Below are positions 1 through 9,135 of a stretch of DNA of 64,000 nucleotides, piece by piece; the stretch's first letter is position 1, and each line of letters begins with the position of its first letter. Source of the DNA: Curtobacterium sp. MCBA15_012 (lineage in GTDB: Bacteria > Actinomycetota > Actinomycetes > Actinomycetales > Microbacteriaceae); contig NZ_CP126267.1 in the NCBI RefSeq assembly GCF_001864935.2, positions 2,232,001 to 2,296,000 of the forward strand. The letters are read 5' to 3'. The position numbers were made by a program, and so were the translations under genes. Under the pieces are notes generated by a model. It was not told where the DNA came from. It saw only the letters and a program-made list of their open reading frames with translations, and did no database searches.

Positions 1-635
1 TGCGACGGCTCGTCGACACGGGACACGCCCATGCTCGACCCGGCCCGCGCCGGCTTCACGAAGAGCGGCCACCCGTGCGCCGCGACGGCCTCGGCGACGT
101 CGACCGGGTCGGTGGCCCACTCGCGGCGCAGCACCGTGGTCCAGGGGGCGACCCGGAGCCCGGCGTGCTCGAGCACGGCCTTCGCGGTGTGCTTGTCCAT
201 CGCCAGGGCGCTCGCGAGCACGCCGTCGCCGACGTACGGCAGCCCGGCGATCTCGAGGAGCCCCTGGATCGTGCCGTCCTCGCCGAACGGCCCGTGCAGG
301 ATCGGGAAGACCACGTCGACCGCGATGGTCGTGACGGTGCCGTCTGGGTGCGACACGACCAGCTCGTTCGTCGCGGGCGAGGTCGGGAAGGCCACCCGGG
401 TGCCGTTGTCCGGCACGGTCGGCAGGACACCGTCCCGCAGCGCCCACTGCGCCGGGTCGTCGGTCTGCAGCGTGAAGGCACCCTCCGCGGTGATCCCGAT
501 CGGCACGACGTCGTACGCCGAGCGGTCGACGACGTCCATGATCCCGCCGGCGGTCACGCAGCTGATCTCGTGCTCACTGGACCGACCGCCGAAGAGCACG
601 GCGACGGTGGTGGGCGCGGGGGCGATCGTGGGCAT
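1..635 (-). CDS. ddl: D-alanine--D-alanine ligase (partial, N-terminal 211 aa)
   Basis: ATP-dependent ligase that joins two D-alanines for the peptidoglycan stem peptide; cytoplasmic. Only the N-terminal 211 residues lie in the window; the rest runs past the left edge. The Ddl N-domain signature FGGRSSEHE is at residues 15-23, HGPFGEDG at about 114-121, the start of the ATP-grasp domain (DKHTAKAVLEHAG) at 147-159, and the ATP-binding lysine region FVKPARAGSS at 192-201. The ATG at 635 is preceded by a good ribosome site (AAGGTGA). It lies 32 nt after the stop of gpsA and is the last visible gene of the leuCD-murA-plsC-gpsA-ddl run, all on one strand. Family assignment is secure. Confidence 0.95.
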   Translation of the reverse strand, partial: MPTIAPAPTTVAVLFGGRSSEHEISCVTAGGIMDVVDRSAYDVVPIGITAEGAFTLQTDDPAQWALRDGVLPTVPDNGTRVAFPTSPATNELVVSHPDGTVTTIAVDVVFPILHGPFGEDGTIQGLLEIAGLPYVGDGVLASALAMDKHTAKAVLEHAGLRVAPWTTVLRREWATDPVDVAEAVAAHGWPLFVKPARAGSSMGVSRVDEPS

Positions 636-667
636 GGCAGTCACCTTGCTGGTCGGGACCGGACCCG

Positions 668-1768
668 TCACTCGCCCTGTGGCTCGTCGGTCTCGGTGAG
701 GTGCGGCGCGATGTTGCGCGGATCGAGCCTACCGGCGAGGACCTCGGCCACCTGCCCCACGATGGGCATGTCGACCCCGTTCGCCGCCGCGAGCTCGAGG
801 ATCGGCGCGACCGAGGCCAGGCCCTCGGCGGTCTGGTTCATCTGCCGCACGACCTCGTCGAACCGGTACCCCTGGCCGAGCAGCCGCCCGGCGGTGTTGT
901 TCCGCGACAGCGGCGACTGGCACGTGGCGATGAGGTCGCCCAGCCCGGCGAGCCCGGACAGCGTCGACGGCTGCGCCCCGAGCGACACCGCGAAGTCGGT
1001 CATCTCGGCGAGCCCCCGCGTGATGATCGAGGCCTTCGTGTTCTCGCCGTAGCCGACGCCGTCGACGATGCCGATCGCCACGGCGATGAGGTTCTTGAGC
1101 ACCCCGCCGAACTCGGTGCCGATCACGTCGGTGTTCGTGAAGGAGCGGAAGTACGGGTTCGTGGCGACCGCGGCGACTGCGGTCGCGGTGTCGATCGACG
1201 TCGACGACACGACCGCGGCGGTGGGCTGCCGACGGGCGATCTCGAGCGCCAGGTTCGGGCCGCTGGCGACGGCGATCCGGTCGCGGTCGATGCCGAGGCC
1301 CTCGTGCAGGACCTCGCTCATCCGGAGGCCGGTCGCCTTCTCGACGCCCTTCATGAGGCTGACGACCGGCACGCCGTCGCCGAGCAGCGGCGCGATCGCG
1401 GAGAGGTTCGACCGGAGCGACTGCGACGGCACCGAGACGTACACCTGCTCGGCGCCGTCGAGCACCGCGGCGAGGGACGTCGACGCGGTGAGCGTGCGCG
1501 GCAGGTTGATGCCCGGCAGGTACTCGGAGTTGCGCTTCGTCTCGGTGATCTCGCGGGCCACCTCGGGTCGGCGTGCCCACAGCACGGTGGAGGCACCGCC
1601 CTCGGCGAGCACCTTCGCGAACGTGGTGCCCCAGCTGCCGGCACCGATCACGGCGACGCGCGGCTTGTCGGTCGACTGCATCACCACGCGGATGGCGGCG
1701 GTGTCCACCGCGCCGCGTGCGGCGACCGAGGGGTCGGCGTGGTCGTCGTGGGGTCGGAGGTCACTCAA
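668..1768 (-). CDS. gpsA: NAD(P)-dependent glycerol-3-phosphate dehydrogenase
   Basis: Reduces dihydroxyacetone phosphate to sn-glycerol-3-phosphate for phospholipid synthesis; cytoplasmic. The Rossmann motif GAGSWGTTFA is at residues 42-51 and the catalytic-lysine segment LKNLIAVA lies near 225. At 366 aa it is about 30 residues longer than typical GpsA because of an N-terminal tail. I chose TTG at 1768, which has AAGGAG 10 nt upstream and overlaps the 3' end of plsC by 8 nt; the Met at residue 30, just before the Rossmann fold, has no ribosome site and is the alternative start. Placement directly after plsC couples supply of the acyl acceptor to acylation of lysophosphatidate. Confidence 0.93.
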   Translation of the reverse strand: MSDLRPHDDHADPSVAARGAVDTAAIRVVMQSTDKPRVAVIGAGSWGTTFAKVLAEGGASTVLWARRPEVAREITETKRNSEYLPGINLPRTLTASTSLAAVLDGAEQVYVSVPSQSLRSNLSAIAPLLGDGVPVVSLMKGVEKATGLRMSEVLHEGLGIDRDRIAVASGPNLALEIARRQPTAAVVSSTSIDTATAVAAVATNPYFRSFTNTDVIGTEFGGVLKNLIAVAIGIVDGVGYGENTKASIITRGLAEMTDFAVSLGAQPSTLSGLAGLGDLIATCQSPLSRNNTAGRLLGQGYRFDEVVRQMNQTAEGLASVAPILELAAANGVDMPIVGQVAEVLAGRLDPRNIAPHLTETDEPQGE

Positions 1769-2591
1769 ACCGGCCCGTCTCCTTCTGGTTGTTCGCGGCG
1801 GGGTCCCACCGCGTCGCGGGTGCGGGCTCGCCGCGGAGCTCCTCGAGCAGCTGGGTGATCCGCTGCATGACGAGGTCGGTCGCCTCGAGCAGCATCTTCT
1901 GGTCGAGCGGACGCCCCCGGTAGGCGGAGAGGTCGACCGGGTCGCCGACGATCACGTCGACCCGGGACGGCGGGAACAGCCGGAGCTTCTTCGAGTACCG
2001 CGCCATGATGTTCTGGGTGCCCCAGTGGGCCATCGGGATGAGCGGCACGTCGTTCTCGAGGGCGATCCGCACCGCGCCGGTCTTGCCCCGCATCGGCCAC
2101 AGGTCGGGGTCGCGCGTGAGCGTGCCCTCGGGGTAGACGATGATCGCGCCGCCCTGCTCGACGAGCGATCGGCCGCCGCCGAGCGGGTCGCTCAGGCGCG
2201 TGCGGCCCGAGCGCTCGACCGGGATCTGCCCCATGCCGGCCATGAGCTTGCCGACGACCGGGACCCGGAAGATCGACGCCTTCGCGAGGAACCGCGGCGC
2301 GCGACGGGACAGCCAGACGGCCGTGCCCACCACGAGCGGGTCGATGTTCGTGAAGTGGTTCGGCGCGAGCACGAAGGCGCCGCCCTCGGGCAGCCGCTTC
2401 GACCCGTGCCAGTGGTAGCGCGCGGTGAAGCGGAAGACCGGGATGACGACCGACGCGGTGATGCGGAACGCGGTGTTCAGCTCGCCCCTGCGCCACCGGC
2501 GCCCCGGCGTGGGCAGACCGGTCGTGACCGGCGAGGCGGACGCGCCCCGCGCCTCCAGGCCGTCACCGGGACCCTGCGACGAACGCGACAC
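1761..2591 (-). CDS. plsC: 1-acyl-sn-glycerol-3-phosphate acyltransferase (PlsC family)
   Basis: Membrane-associated acyltransferase, expected to acylate lysophosphatidic acid to phosphatidic acid. The HX4D catalytic motif is visible as NHFTNIDP (His79, Asp84) and the EGT block as YPEGTLT near residue 155; a short hydrophobic stretch (residues 43-56) precedes the catalytic motif. 276 aa is normal for the family. GTG at 2591 lies 4 nt after the murA stop with no clear ribosome site, so translation is probably coupled to murA. The 3' end overlaps the gpsA start. Other acyl acceptors are possible because the family is broad. Confidence 0.9.
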   Translation of the reverse strand: MSRSSQGPGDGLEARGASASPVTTGLPTPGRRWRRGELNTAFRITASVVIPVFRFTARYHWHGSKRLPEGGAFVLAPNHFTNIDPLVVGTAVWLSRRAPRFLAKASIFRVPVVGKLMAGMGQIPVERSGRTRLSDPLGGGRSLVEQGGAIIVYPEGTLTRDPDLWPMRGKTGAVRIALENDVPLIPMAHWGTQNIMARYSKKLRLFPPSRVDVIVGDPVDLSAYRGRPLDQKMLLEATDLVMQRITQLLEELRGEPAPATRWDPAANNQKETGRFE

Positions 2592-2595
2592 GGGT

Positions 2596-3993
2596 CTAGC
2601 CCGCGAAGTCGAAGTCGGCCCCGAGCTTGCGCAGCTTCGGGATGAAGTGCTCGTAGCCGCGGCTGATGATGCCGACGTTGGTGATGTGCGACTCGCCCTC
2701 GGCGGTGAGCGCCGCGATGAGGTGGCTGAAGCCGCCGCGCAGGTCGGGCACGCGGACGTTCGCGGCGTGCAGCGTGGTCGGGCCGGTGATGACCGCGGCC
2801 TGCTCGAACGGGCGGCGGGCGACGCGACGGTCGTGACCGGGCAGCCCCTCCTTGTGGACGACGATGTCGGCGCCCATCTCGTTGAGCGCGTCGGTGAAGC
2901 CGAAGCGGTTCTCGTACACGGTCTCGTGCACGACGCTCGTGCCCTCGGCCTGGGTGAGCGCCACGACGAGCGGCTGCTGCCAGTCGGTCATGAAGCCGGG
3001 GTGGACGTCGGTCTCGACGACGACCGGGCGCAGGACCTCGCGCTCGCGGTAGAAGCGGATGCCGTCCTCCTGGATGTCGAACCCGCCGCCGACCTTGCGG
3101 AAGACGTTGAGGAACGTCATGAGGTCCTGCTGGTCGGCGCCCTCGACGAAGATGTCGCCGTTCGTGGCGAGCGCGGCGGAGGCCCAGCTCGCGGCCTCGT
3201 TGCGGTCGTTGATCGCGCGGTGCGTGTAGCCGCGGAGCGACTCGACGCCCTCGATGAAGATCGTGCGACTCGGCTCGACCGTGACGATCGCGCCCATCTT
3301 CTGCAGGATCGCGATGAGGTCCATGATCTCGGGCTCGATCGCGGCGTTGCGCAGCTCGGTGACGCCCTCGGCGAGGACCGACGAGAGCAGGACCTGCTCG
3401 GTCGCGCCGACGCTCGGGTACGGCAGCTCGATCTTCGCGCCCTTGAGCCCGTCCGGTGCGGTCAGGTGGATGCCGTTGACCTGCTTGTCGACGACCGCGC
3501 CCATCGCGCGGAGGGCGTCGAGGTGGAAGTCGATCGGACGGTCGCCGATGCGGCAGCCGCCGAGGTCGGGGATGAACGCCTCGCCGAGCTTGTGCAGCAG
3601 CGGGCCGCAGAACAGGATCGGGATGCGGCTCGAGCCGGCGTGTGCGTCGATCTCGGCGAAGTGCGCCGACTCGACGTTGGCCGGGTCGAGGATGAGCTCG
3701 CCTCGTGCAGGGTCGGTGATGCGCACGCCGTGCACCTCGAGCAGGCCGCGGACGACCTTGACGTCGGAGATGTCCGGCACGTCCTTGAGGATCGACGGGG
3801 TGTCACCGAGCAGCGACGCGACCATCGCCTTGGTCGCGAGGTTCTTCGCGCCACGGACCTCGATCCGACCCACGAGCGGCTTGCCGCCCCGGATCACGAT
3901 CTCGTCCGACTTGAGCCCGACGCGGGCTCCTGCGGCTGCTGCGTCCTGTACGAGAGAGTTCACTACTTCACCGGCAATGTCTTCGGCCGCCAT
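2596..3993 (-). CDS. murA: UDP-N-acetylglucosamine 1-carboxyvinyltransferase
   Basis: First committed step of peptidoglycan synthesis: transfers enolpyruvate from PEP to UDP-GlcNAc in the cytoplasm. The protein is 465 aa with the EPSP-synthase-like fold. The active-site cysteine target of fosfomycin is present as Cys147 in GGCRIGDRP, so the enzyme should be of the Cys (fosfomycin-sensitive) type rather than Cys-to-Asp. The N-terminal lysine motif reads RGAKN (residues 48-52). An extra N-terminal tail of about 25 residues precedes the core. The ATG at 3993 falls inside the last 31 nt of leuD, an out-of-frame overlap implying co-transcription with the leucine genes, and no strong ribosome site is seen. 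Confidence 0.95.
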   Translation of the reverse strand: MAAEDIAGEVVNSLVQDAAAAGARVGLKSDEIVIRGGKPLVGRIEVRGAKNLATKAMVASLLGDTPSILKDVPDISDVKVVRGLLEVHGVRITDPARGELILDPANVESAHFAEIDAHAGSSRIPILFCGPLLHKLGEAFIPDLGGCRIGDRPIDFHLDALRAMGAVVDKQVNGIHLTAPDGLKGAKIELPYPSVGATEQVLLSSVLAEGVTELRNAAIEPEIMDLIAILQKMGAIVTVEPSRTIFIEGVESLRGYTHRAINDRNEAASWASAALATNGDIFVEGADQQDLMTFLNVFRKVGGGFDIQEDGIRFYREREVLRPVVVETDVHPGFMTDWQQPLVVALTQAEGTSVVHETVYENRFGFTDALNEMGADIVVHKEGLPGHDRRVARRPFEQAAVITGPTTLHAANVRVPDLRGGFSHLIAALTAEGESHITNVGIISRGYEHFIPKLRKLGADFDFAG

Positions 3994-4559
3994 CGGGAGC
4001 GGCGGGATTCGAACTCCGTGATCGAGGACTCGTCACGGAGGGTGAGCCCGATGTCGTCGAGCCCTTCCATCAACCGCCAACGAGTGTAGGCGTCGATCTC
4101 GAAGGGCACGTCCACCGCGCCGATCGACACGCGCTGGGTGACCAGGTCGACCGTCGCCTCGATCCCCGGCGTGGCGGCGATCTCGGCCCAGATCCGCTCC
4201 ACGTCGGGCTCGGTCACGATCGCCGTGACGAGTCCCTGCTTGCCGGCGTTGCCCTTGAAGATGTCCGCGAAACGGGGTGAGACCACGACCTGGAAGCCGA
4301 AGTCGCGGAGCGCCCAGACGGCGTGCTCGCGGCTCGACCCGGTGCCGAAGTCGGGCCCGGCGACGAGCACCTTCGCGCCCTGGAAGGCCGGCTGGTTGAG
4401 CACGAATTCGGGGTCCTGGCGCCACCCGGAGAACAGGGCGTCCTCGAAGCCGGTCTTCGTGACGCGCTTGAGGTAGACCGCCGGGATGATCTGGTCGGTG
4501 TCGACGTTCGAGCGCTGCAGGGGTGCGGCGATCCCGGTGACGGTGGAGATCTTGTCCAT
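3963..4559 (-). CDS. leuD: 3-isopropylmalate dehydratase small subunit
   Basis: Small (swivel-domain) subunit of isopropylmalate isomerase, which converts 2- to 3-isopropylmalate in leucine synthesis with LeuC. 198 aa, the usual size. Diagnostic stretches are [15 protein letters not shown] near the N-terminus and [13 protein letters not shown] around residue 75. The ATG at 4559 shares one nucleotide with the leuC stop (TGATG), so the two subunits are translationally coupled, giving the 1:1 ratio expected of the heterodimer. The 3' end overlaps murA by 31 nt. Confidence 0.95.
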   Translation of the reverse strand: MDKISTVTGIAAPLQRSNVDTDQIIPAVYLKRVTKTGFEDALFSGWRQDPEFVLNQPAFQGAKVLVAGPDFGTGSSREHAVWALRDFGFQVVVSPRFADIFKGNAGKQGLVTAIVTEPDVERIWAEIAATPGIEATVDLVTQRVSIGAVDVPFEIDAYTRWRLMEGLDDIGLTLRDESSITEFESRRSRWRPKTLPVK

Positions 4560-6025
4560 CAGTTGACTCCTTCGGCGCGTGCGGCGGTCTCGGCATCGGT
4601 CACGGACGCCAGGGCGTCGTCGGTCTCCAGGTCCCACGGGCTGGAGAGGGTCCCGCGCACCGCGGTCGCGGCGGCGACGAGCGGCGACACGAGGTGGGTG
4701 CGGCCGCCCTTGCCCTGGCGGCCCTCGAAGTTCCGGTTCGAGGTGCTCGCGCACCGCTCCCCCGGCGCGAGCTGGTCGGGGTTCATGCCGAGGCACATCG
4801 AGCAGCCGGCGAACCGCCACTCGGCGCCGAAGTCCGTGAACACGCGGTCCAGCCCCTCGGCCTCGGCCTCGAGCCGCACCCGGGCGGACCCCGGCACGAC
4901 CATCACGCGGACGCCGTCGGCCTTCTTCCGGCCGCGGATCACCGACGCGAAGGCGCGAAGGTCCTCGATGCGGGAGTTCGTGCACGAGCCCATGAACACG
5001 GCGTCGACGGCGATGTCCTTCATCGGCGTGCCGGCGGCCAGGTCCATGTACTCGAGCGCGCGCCGGGCGGCGGCCTGGTCGTTCGGGTCGCTGTAGTCGT
5101 CGGGCGAGGGCACCGACTCGGACAGCGAGACGCCCTGGCCGGGGTTCGTGCCCCAGGTGACGAACGGCTCGAGCTCGTCGGCGTCGATGAACACCTCGGC
5201 GTCGAAGACCGCGTCGTCGTCGGTCGCCAGGGTGTCCCAGTAGGCGACGGCGTCGTCCCAGTCCTGGCCCGTCGGGGCGTGGTCGCGGCCCTGGACGTAG
5301 TCGTAGGTGGTCTGGTCGGGGGCGACCATGCCGGCGCGGGCACCGGCCTCGATCGACATGTTGCAGATGGTCATGCGGCCCTCCATCGAGAGCGCCCGGA
5401 TCGCCGACCCGCGGTACTCGAGCACGTAGCCCTGCCCGCCGCCGGTGCCGATCTTCGCGATGACCGCCAGGATGATGTCCTTCGCCGTGACCCCGGGACG
5501 CAGGGTGCCCTCGACCGTGATCGCCATCGTCTTGAAGGGCTTGAGCGGCAGGGTCTGCGTGGCGAGGACGTGCTCGACCTCGGAGGTGCCGATGCCGAAC
5601 GCCATCGCGCCGAACGCGCCGTGGGTGCTCGTGTGCGAGTCGCCGCAGACGACCGTGATGCCGGGCATGGTCAGGCCGAGCTGCGGGCCGACCACGTGGA
5701 CGATGCCCTGCTCCTCGTCGCCCAGCGAGTGCAGGCGGACCCCGAACTCCGCGCAGTTGCGGCGCAGGGTCTCGATCTGGGTGCGGCTCGTCGGGTCGGC
5801 GATCGGGCGGTCGATCGCGAGGGTCGGCGTGTTGTGGTCCTCGGTCGCGATCGTCAGGTCGAGGCGTCGGACCGGGCGGCCGGCCTGGCGCAGCCCGTCG
5901 AAGGCCTGCGGACTCGTGACCTCGTGCACGAGGTGGAGGTCGATGTAGAGGAGGTCCGGGTTCCCGTCCTCGCCCTTGACCACGACGTGGTCGTCCCACA
6001 CCTTCTCGGCGAGCGTCTTTCCCAT
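4559..6025 (-). CDS. leuC: 3-isopropylmalate dehydratase large subunit
   Basis: Catalytic aconitase-family subunit of isopropylmalate isomerase. The three [4Fe-4S] ligands are visible: Cys348 in GSCTNSR and Cys408/Cys411 in CSMCLG. 488 aa from ATG at 6025, which is preceded by GAGGAAGG at suitable spacing; the open frame extends upstream but matches LeuC only from [13 protein letters not shown]. It is the first gene of the leuCD-murA-plsC-gpsA-ddl run. A -10-like TACACT and a 12-bp palindrome lie upstream (see 6081-6103). Confidence 0.96.
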   Translation of the reverse strand: MGKTLAEKVWDDHVVVKGEDGNPDLLYIDLHLVHEVTSPQAFDGLRQAGRPVRRLDLTIATEDHNTPTLAIDRPIADPTSRTQIETLRRNCAEFGVRLHSLGDEEQGIVHVVGPQLGLTMPGITVVCGDSHTSTHGAFGAMAFGIGTSEVEHVLATQTLPLKPFKTMAITVEGTLRPGVTAKDIILAVIAKIGTGGGQGYVLEYRGSAIRALSMEGRMTICNMSIEAGARAGMVAPDQTTYDYVQGRDHAPTGQDWDDAVAYWDTLATDDDAVFDAEVFIDADELEPFVTWGTNPGQGVSLSESVPSPDDYSDPNDQAAARRALEYMDLAAGTPMKDIAVDAVFMGSCTNSRIEDLRAFASVIRGRKKADGVRVMVVPGSARVRLEAEAEGLDRVFTDFGAEWRFAGCSMCLGMNPDQLAPGERCASTSNRNFEGRQGKGGRTHLVSPLVAAATAVRGTLSSPWDLETDDALASVTDAETAARAEGVN

Positions 6026-6080
6026 CGGCCCGGCCCTTCCTCGTCGACGTCCGTCGCGGCGTCCGCCGCTCGGTGGGGCG

Positions 6081-6103
6081 AGTGTAGCAGCTTGGTATAC
6101 CAA
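6081..6103 (-). promoter_or_regulatory. leuCD promoter with perfect 12-bp palindromic operator
   Basis: On the minus strand, TTGGTATACCAA (6092-6103) is a perfect palindrome lying just upstream of a -10-like TACACT (6081-6086). The palindrome fills most of the spacer and no good -35 is seen, which suits a site for an activator or repressor. IclR-type regulators (LtbR/NdgR) are known to control leuCD in other actinobacteria; I infer, but cannot show, that one binds here. Confidence 0.5.
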
Positions 6104-6104
6104 C

Positions 6105-6404
6105 GCGCGTCGGGCGGGAGGCGCGGTGTCGGGCCGCCACGCGCGCCGGGCCGGTGGGTGGCGGACGGGAGGCGCGGGTCGGCCGCGCCGCGCGCCTCCC
6201 GGCCCGGTGGGTGGCGGACGGGAGGCGTGGGTCGGCCCCGCCGCGCGCCTCCGGGCCCGGCCCACTGGGCCGTCCGTCGCGTCGCGCGGTTGCTCCCGCG
6301 CAGCGGGGAGCACGTCGCACCACGTCGTTGCGTGGCGCGACGTGCTCCCGGTGGTGCGAGAGCCCGTCGGGCGACACCTGTCGCGGTGGGATGATGGACG
6401 CGAC
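6105..6404. repeat. Intergenic palindromic repeat cluster between leuC and the FUSC gene
   Basis: No gene is seen. 6110-6260 holds about two and a half modules containing GGCGGACGGGAGGCG and a facing GCGCGCCTCC arm, separated by the direct repeat CCGGTGGGTGGCGGACGG. 6306-6349 is a separate stem-loop: GGGAGCACGTCGCACCACG, 6-nt loop, then the complement with one mismatch. Both recur elsewhere in the window (see 15873, 21938, 54403; 7557, 18422). Confidence 0.8.
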
Positions 6405-7472
6405 ATGACGACGCCTGCGCACTCGACCCGGACCACCAACCTCGAGGGCGCAGCCCGTGCCGCGATCGCCGGCGGCGTGCCCCTCGCACTGCTCATCGCG
6501 CTCGGGATGCCCGGGTACGCGGCCTTCGCGATGTTCGCCGGGTTCACCGCGATCTTCGGGGCGACCGAGCCCTACCGGCAGCGCATGGTGACGACGGGTG
6601 TCGCGGGTGCCCTGCAGGCGGCGTGCATGGCGGCGGGCTTGGCGGTGTCGCTGTCGGGCGGCGCGCTCTGGCTGCAGGCGGTCGGACTCGTGGTCGTCCT
6701 CGTGGTCGCGATCGGCACCCTGAGCACGCTGCAGACGATCCCCGCGCAGCCGATCTTCCCGGTGTTCGCGTTCTGCGTCTCGGCGCTCGTGCCGGTCCGC
6801 CCCGCCGACCTGCCGCTCGTCGCGACGATCATCGTCTGCTCGGTCGCCTGGGCGTGGCTCGTCGCGATGTCGGGCGCGGTGGTCCGGCTCGTGCTGCACC
6901 CTCGCGCGCCGCACGTGTTCCGGCCGATCGCGCCGCGCAAGCACCGGACCACCGCCGTGCTGCGGACGGCGGCGCTGTGGGAGACCGTCGCGCTCAACGT
7001 CGTCGGGGCGCTCGTCGCCGGGGCGCTCGCCGAGGCGGTCGCCGGCCTCGGGCACCCCTACTGGGCGGTGATCGCGGTGGTGTCGACCCTCCCGGCGATC
7101 CGGCAGCGGCACACCGTCGCGCGCGCGGCCCAGCGTGTCGTCAGCACGGTCGGCGGGACCGTGGTGGCCGTCGGCATCCTGCTGCTCGAGCCCTCGGCCT
7201 GGTGGATCGTCGTGATCGCGGTCGTCGGGCAGTTCTTCGCGGAGATCTTCGTCGCGCGGCACTACGCCGTGACGCTGCTGTTCCTCACGCCGCTCGCGCT
7301 CGCGGTGTCGTGGCTGAGCCTGCCGGAGGCGCCGGAGCTGCTCGCGCTCGACCGGATCGCGCAGACGACGCTCGGTGCGGTCGTGAGCGTGGCGCTGCTC
7401 GTCGTCGGGCGTGCGGTGGAGCGGCGGCGGGGCCGGGCGCTCGGTGCGACGAGCGCGATCCGCACGGTCTGA
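6405..7472 (+). CDS. FUSC-family integral membrane protein (putative exporter)
   Basis: 355-aa membrane protein built from two halves, each with closely spaced hydrophobic segments (about residues 20-160 and 205-340) separated by a short basic segment ([13 protein letters not shown]). This layout fits the fusaric-acid-resistance/aromatic-acid exporter (FUSC) superfamily; the substrate cannot be told. ATG at 6405 matches the start of the hydrophobic protein; upstream ATGs at 6391 and 6394 are out of frame. It is the only plus-strand gene in the first 14 kb, flanked on both sides by palindromic repeats, so it is probably monocistronic. Confidence 0.75.
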   Translation: MTTPAHSTRTTNLEGAARAAIAGGVPLALLIALGMPGYAAFAMFAGFTAIFGATEPYRQRMVTTGVAGALQAACMAAGLAVSLSGGALWLQAVGLVVVLVVAIGTLSTLQTIPAQPIFPVFAFCVSALVPVRPADLPLVATIIVCSVAWAWLVAMSGAVVRLVLHPRAPHVFRPIAPRKHRTTAVLRTAALWETVALNVVGALVAGALAEAVAGLGHPYWAVIAVVSTLPAIRQRHTVARAAQRVVSTVGGTVVAVGILLLEPSAWWIVVIAVVGQFFAEIFVARHYAVTLLFLTPLALAVSWLSLPEAPELLALDRIAQTTLGAVVSVALLVVGRAVERRRGRALGATSAIRTV

Positions 7473-7527
7473 CGCGGCGCGCCGCGTCGGGACACGGTCT
7501 GACGGGGTGCGGCGGCGGCGGTGCGGC

Positions 7528-7590
7528 GGTGGTGCGGCGCGCCGCACCACCGCGAGCACGTCGCGCCGCGGGATCACGTGGCGCGACGTG
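7528..7590. repeat. Two adjacent palindromes downstream of the FUSC gene
   Basis: 7528-7551 is a perfect 24-bp palindrome (GGTGGTGCGGCG and its complement, no loop). 7557-7590 is a stem CACGTCGCGCC...GGCGCGACGTG, a second member of the GAGCACGTCGC family seen at 6306 and 18422. Lying between convergent genes (FUSC, plus; phosphatase, minus) they may act as a bidirectional terminator. Confidence 0.7.
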
Positions 7591-7627
7591 ACCCGCGTTG
7601 TGCGGGCGCACGTCGCACCAGCGGGTG

Positions 7628-8233
7628 TCAGTCGCGCGGGGCGATGTTCCAGGAGTCGATCACCGGGCGGCCGTGCTCGTAGCCGAGCGAGCTGATCGTC
7701 GCGGTGCCGAGCTTGAGCACGGCGCCGTCCTGCGGGGCGAGCCGGATCCAGGCGGCACCGAGTGCGCGGAGCACGTGCCCGTGGGCGACCACGATCGCGT
7801 CGTCGCCCTCGGCGAGCACCGGACGGACGCGGTTCAGGACCCGCTCGACGCGGACGCGGACCTCGGCGGCGTTCTCCCCCGGGGTGTCACCGGCGGGCAC
7901 GCCGTCGGTCCAGAGGTCCCACGGCCCGTGCCGCTGCACCTTGATCTGCGGGGTGGTGAGGCCCTCGTACGCGCCGTAGTCCCACTCGTACAGGTCCTCG
8001 TCGAGCTCGGGGTCGACGCCGACGAGCCGTGCGGTCTCGCGGGCGCGCTGCAGCGGGCTGGACAGGGCGAGCGCGAACTCCCGGTCGGCGAGGTACCGGC
8101 CCGCGCGTTCCGCCTGCTCGACGCCGTGGTCGGTGAGCGGGATGTCGGTGCGGCCGGTGTGCTGACCGCTCTTCGACCACTCCGTCTCTCCGTGGCGGAC
8201 GAGGACGAGTTCGCCGGGGCGTTCCGAGGTCAT
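7628..8233 (-). CDS. Histidine phosphatase family protein (phosphoglycerate mutase-like)
   Basis: 201-aa branch-2 histidine phosphatase. The phosphate-accepting motif LVRHGETEW is at residues 10-18 and the second catalytic histidine lies in [11 protein letters not shown] near 150. Members dephosphorylate sugar phosphates, nucleotides or lipid intermediates; the substrate cannot be read from sequence. ATG at 8233 overlaps the second crcB stop by 4 nt (ATGA), so it is translated with the fluoride channel genes. The C-terminus ends in SWNIAPRD. Confidence 0.88.
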   Translation of the reverse strand: MTSERPGELVLVRHGETEWSKSGQHTGRTDIPLTDHGVEQAERAGRYLADREFALALSSPLQRARETARLVGVDPELDEDLYEWDYGAYEGLTTPQIKVQRHGPWDLWTDGVPAGDTPGENAAEVRVRVERVLNRVRPVLAEGDDAIVVAHGHVLRALGAAWIRLAPQDGAVLKLGTATISSLGYEHGRPVIDSWNIAPRD

Positions 8234-8619
8234 GTGTTCCTTCCGAGGGTGAGGCCGAGCGCGGCGGCGCCGACCGAGACGACGAGCATCCCGAGGCCGT
8301 ACAGCACGGCGGCACCGGTCCTCCCGGACCGGAACAGCTGGACGGTCTCGGTGCTCGCCGTCGAGAACGTCGTGTAGCCCCCCATCATGCCCGTCCCGAG
8401 GACGGCGACCGCGGAGGGGCCGAGCGTCCCGGCCTCGCCGAGCCCGGTGACGACGCCGAGGACGAACGACCCGGTCACGTTGATGACGAGGGTGCCGAGC
8501 GGGAACCAGGCGGCGGCGGTCCGGGCGGTGCGGCCCTTCACGGCGCCGTCGAGCCAGAACCGCAGCGCGGCCCCGACCCCACCGCCGAGGGAGACCAGCA
8601 GGAGGGCGAGCGGGGTCAT
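8230..8619 (-). CDS. crcB: Fluoride channel subunit CrcB/Fluc (second copy)
   Basis: 129 aa, four hydrophobic segments, typical of the Fluc/CrcB fluoride exit channel. Signature blocks are GGGVGAALRFW near the N-terminus, INVTGSF at about 45, and GGYTTFSTASTE at about 78. Fluc works as an antiparallel dual-topology dimer; paired genes such as this one and its upstream neighbour usually form a heterodimer with fixed opposite orientations. Both ends overlap neighbours by 4 nt (ATGA). Confidence 0.92.
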   Translation of the reverse strand: MTPLALLLVSLGGGVGAALRFWLDGAVKGRTARTAAAWFPLGTLVINVTGSFVLGVVTGLGEAGTLGPSAVAVLGTGMMGGYTTFSTASTETVQLFRSGRTGAAVLYGLGMLVVSVGAAALGLTLGRNT

Positions 8620-9062
8620 CGCGGCCCCGCCGTCCGGGCACGCGCCGCCCCGCGGCGGCCGGCGAGCCAGGCACCGAGGGCAGCGGCGAGGAGCCCGGCG
8701 ACCACCGAGAGGAGCGCGTACCCGCTGCCCGCACCCCACCGGCCGACGTCGAGCAGTCGCGCGGTGTCGTCCGCGAGCGTGGAGTAGGTCGTGAAGCCCC
8801 CGAGGACGCCGGTGCCGACGAACAGGCGCACGGTCCGGCGCCGTCCCTCGTCGGGCCCGCGCAGTGCGAGCGTCCCGAGCAGCACGCCCAGGCAGAACGC
8901 CCCGACGACGTTGATCGCGAAGACCGTCCAGCTGATGCCGTCGACCGCGGGGAACGCCGCGGCGAGCGCCGCCCGGACGCCGGTGCCGATCGCGCCGCCG
9001 AGTGCGACGAGGCCGAGGAACCGCCAGCTGCGGTGCGGTGGGCGGAGGGTGTCGGTGGTCAC
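8616..9062 (-). CDS. crcB: Fluoride channel subunit CrcB/Fluc (first copy)
   Basis: About 148 aa, four hydrophobic segments. Motifs: LGGAIGTGVRAAL, FAINVVGAFCLG, GGFTTYSTLADD. It differs clearly from the next copy, as expected for the two halves of a heterodimeric fluoride channel. I place the start at GTG 9062 (protein VTTDTLRPPH...); a longer frame opens at GTG 9104 inside the preceding terminator-like stem and is less likely. I looked for a fluoride riboswitch upstream and saw none. Confidence 0.87.
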   Translation of the reverse strand: MTTDTLRPPHRSWRFLGLVALGGAIGTGVRAALAAAFPAVDGISWTVFAINVVGAFCLGVLLGTLALRGPDEGRRRTVRLFVGTGVLGGFTTYSTLADDTARLLDVGRWGAGSGYALLSVVAGLLAAALGAWLAGRRGAARARTAGPR

Positions 9063-9079
9063 CCCGCCAGCCTGACACA

Positions 9080-9120
9080 GCGGGTCCGCCGGGTCGGCTG
9101 CCACCGCCCGGCGGGCCCGC
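9080..9120 (-). terminator. Terminator of the siderophore operon
   Basis: A strong GC hairpin lies right after the siderophore synthetase stop: arms GCGGGcCCGCCGGG and CCCGGCGGaCCCGC with about 12 nt between them. There is no T-run, but position between two co-directional operons supports a terminator or 3' stabiliser. Confidence 0.6.
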
Positions 9121-9135
9121 TCGGTGTACGGACCC

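Noticed and set aside
3963..7577. A 1204-residue open frame on the minus strand
   Set aside because: Only its last 198 residues are LeuD; the rest is the antisense/other-frame shadow of leuC and of the FUSC gene, with Arg/Pro/Asp-rich non-protein composition.
9063..9135. Possible fluoride riboswitch before crcB
   Set aside because: None of the conserved core (GGNGATGGNG...CTGATG) is present; the sequence is explained by the terminator hairpin.
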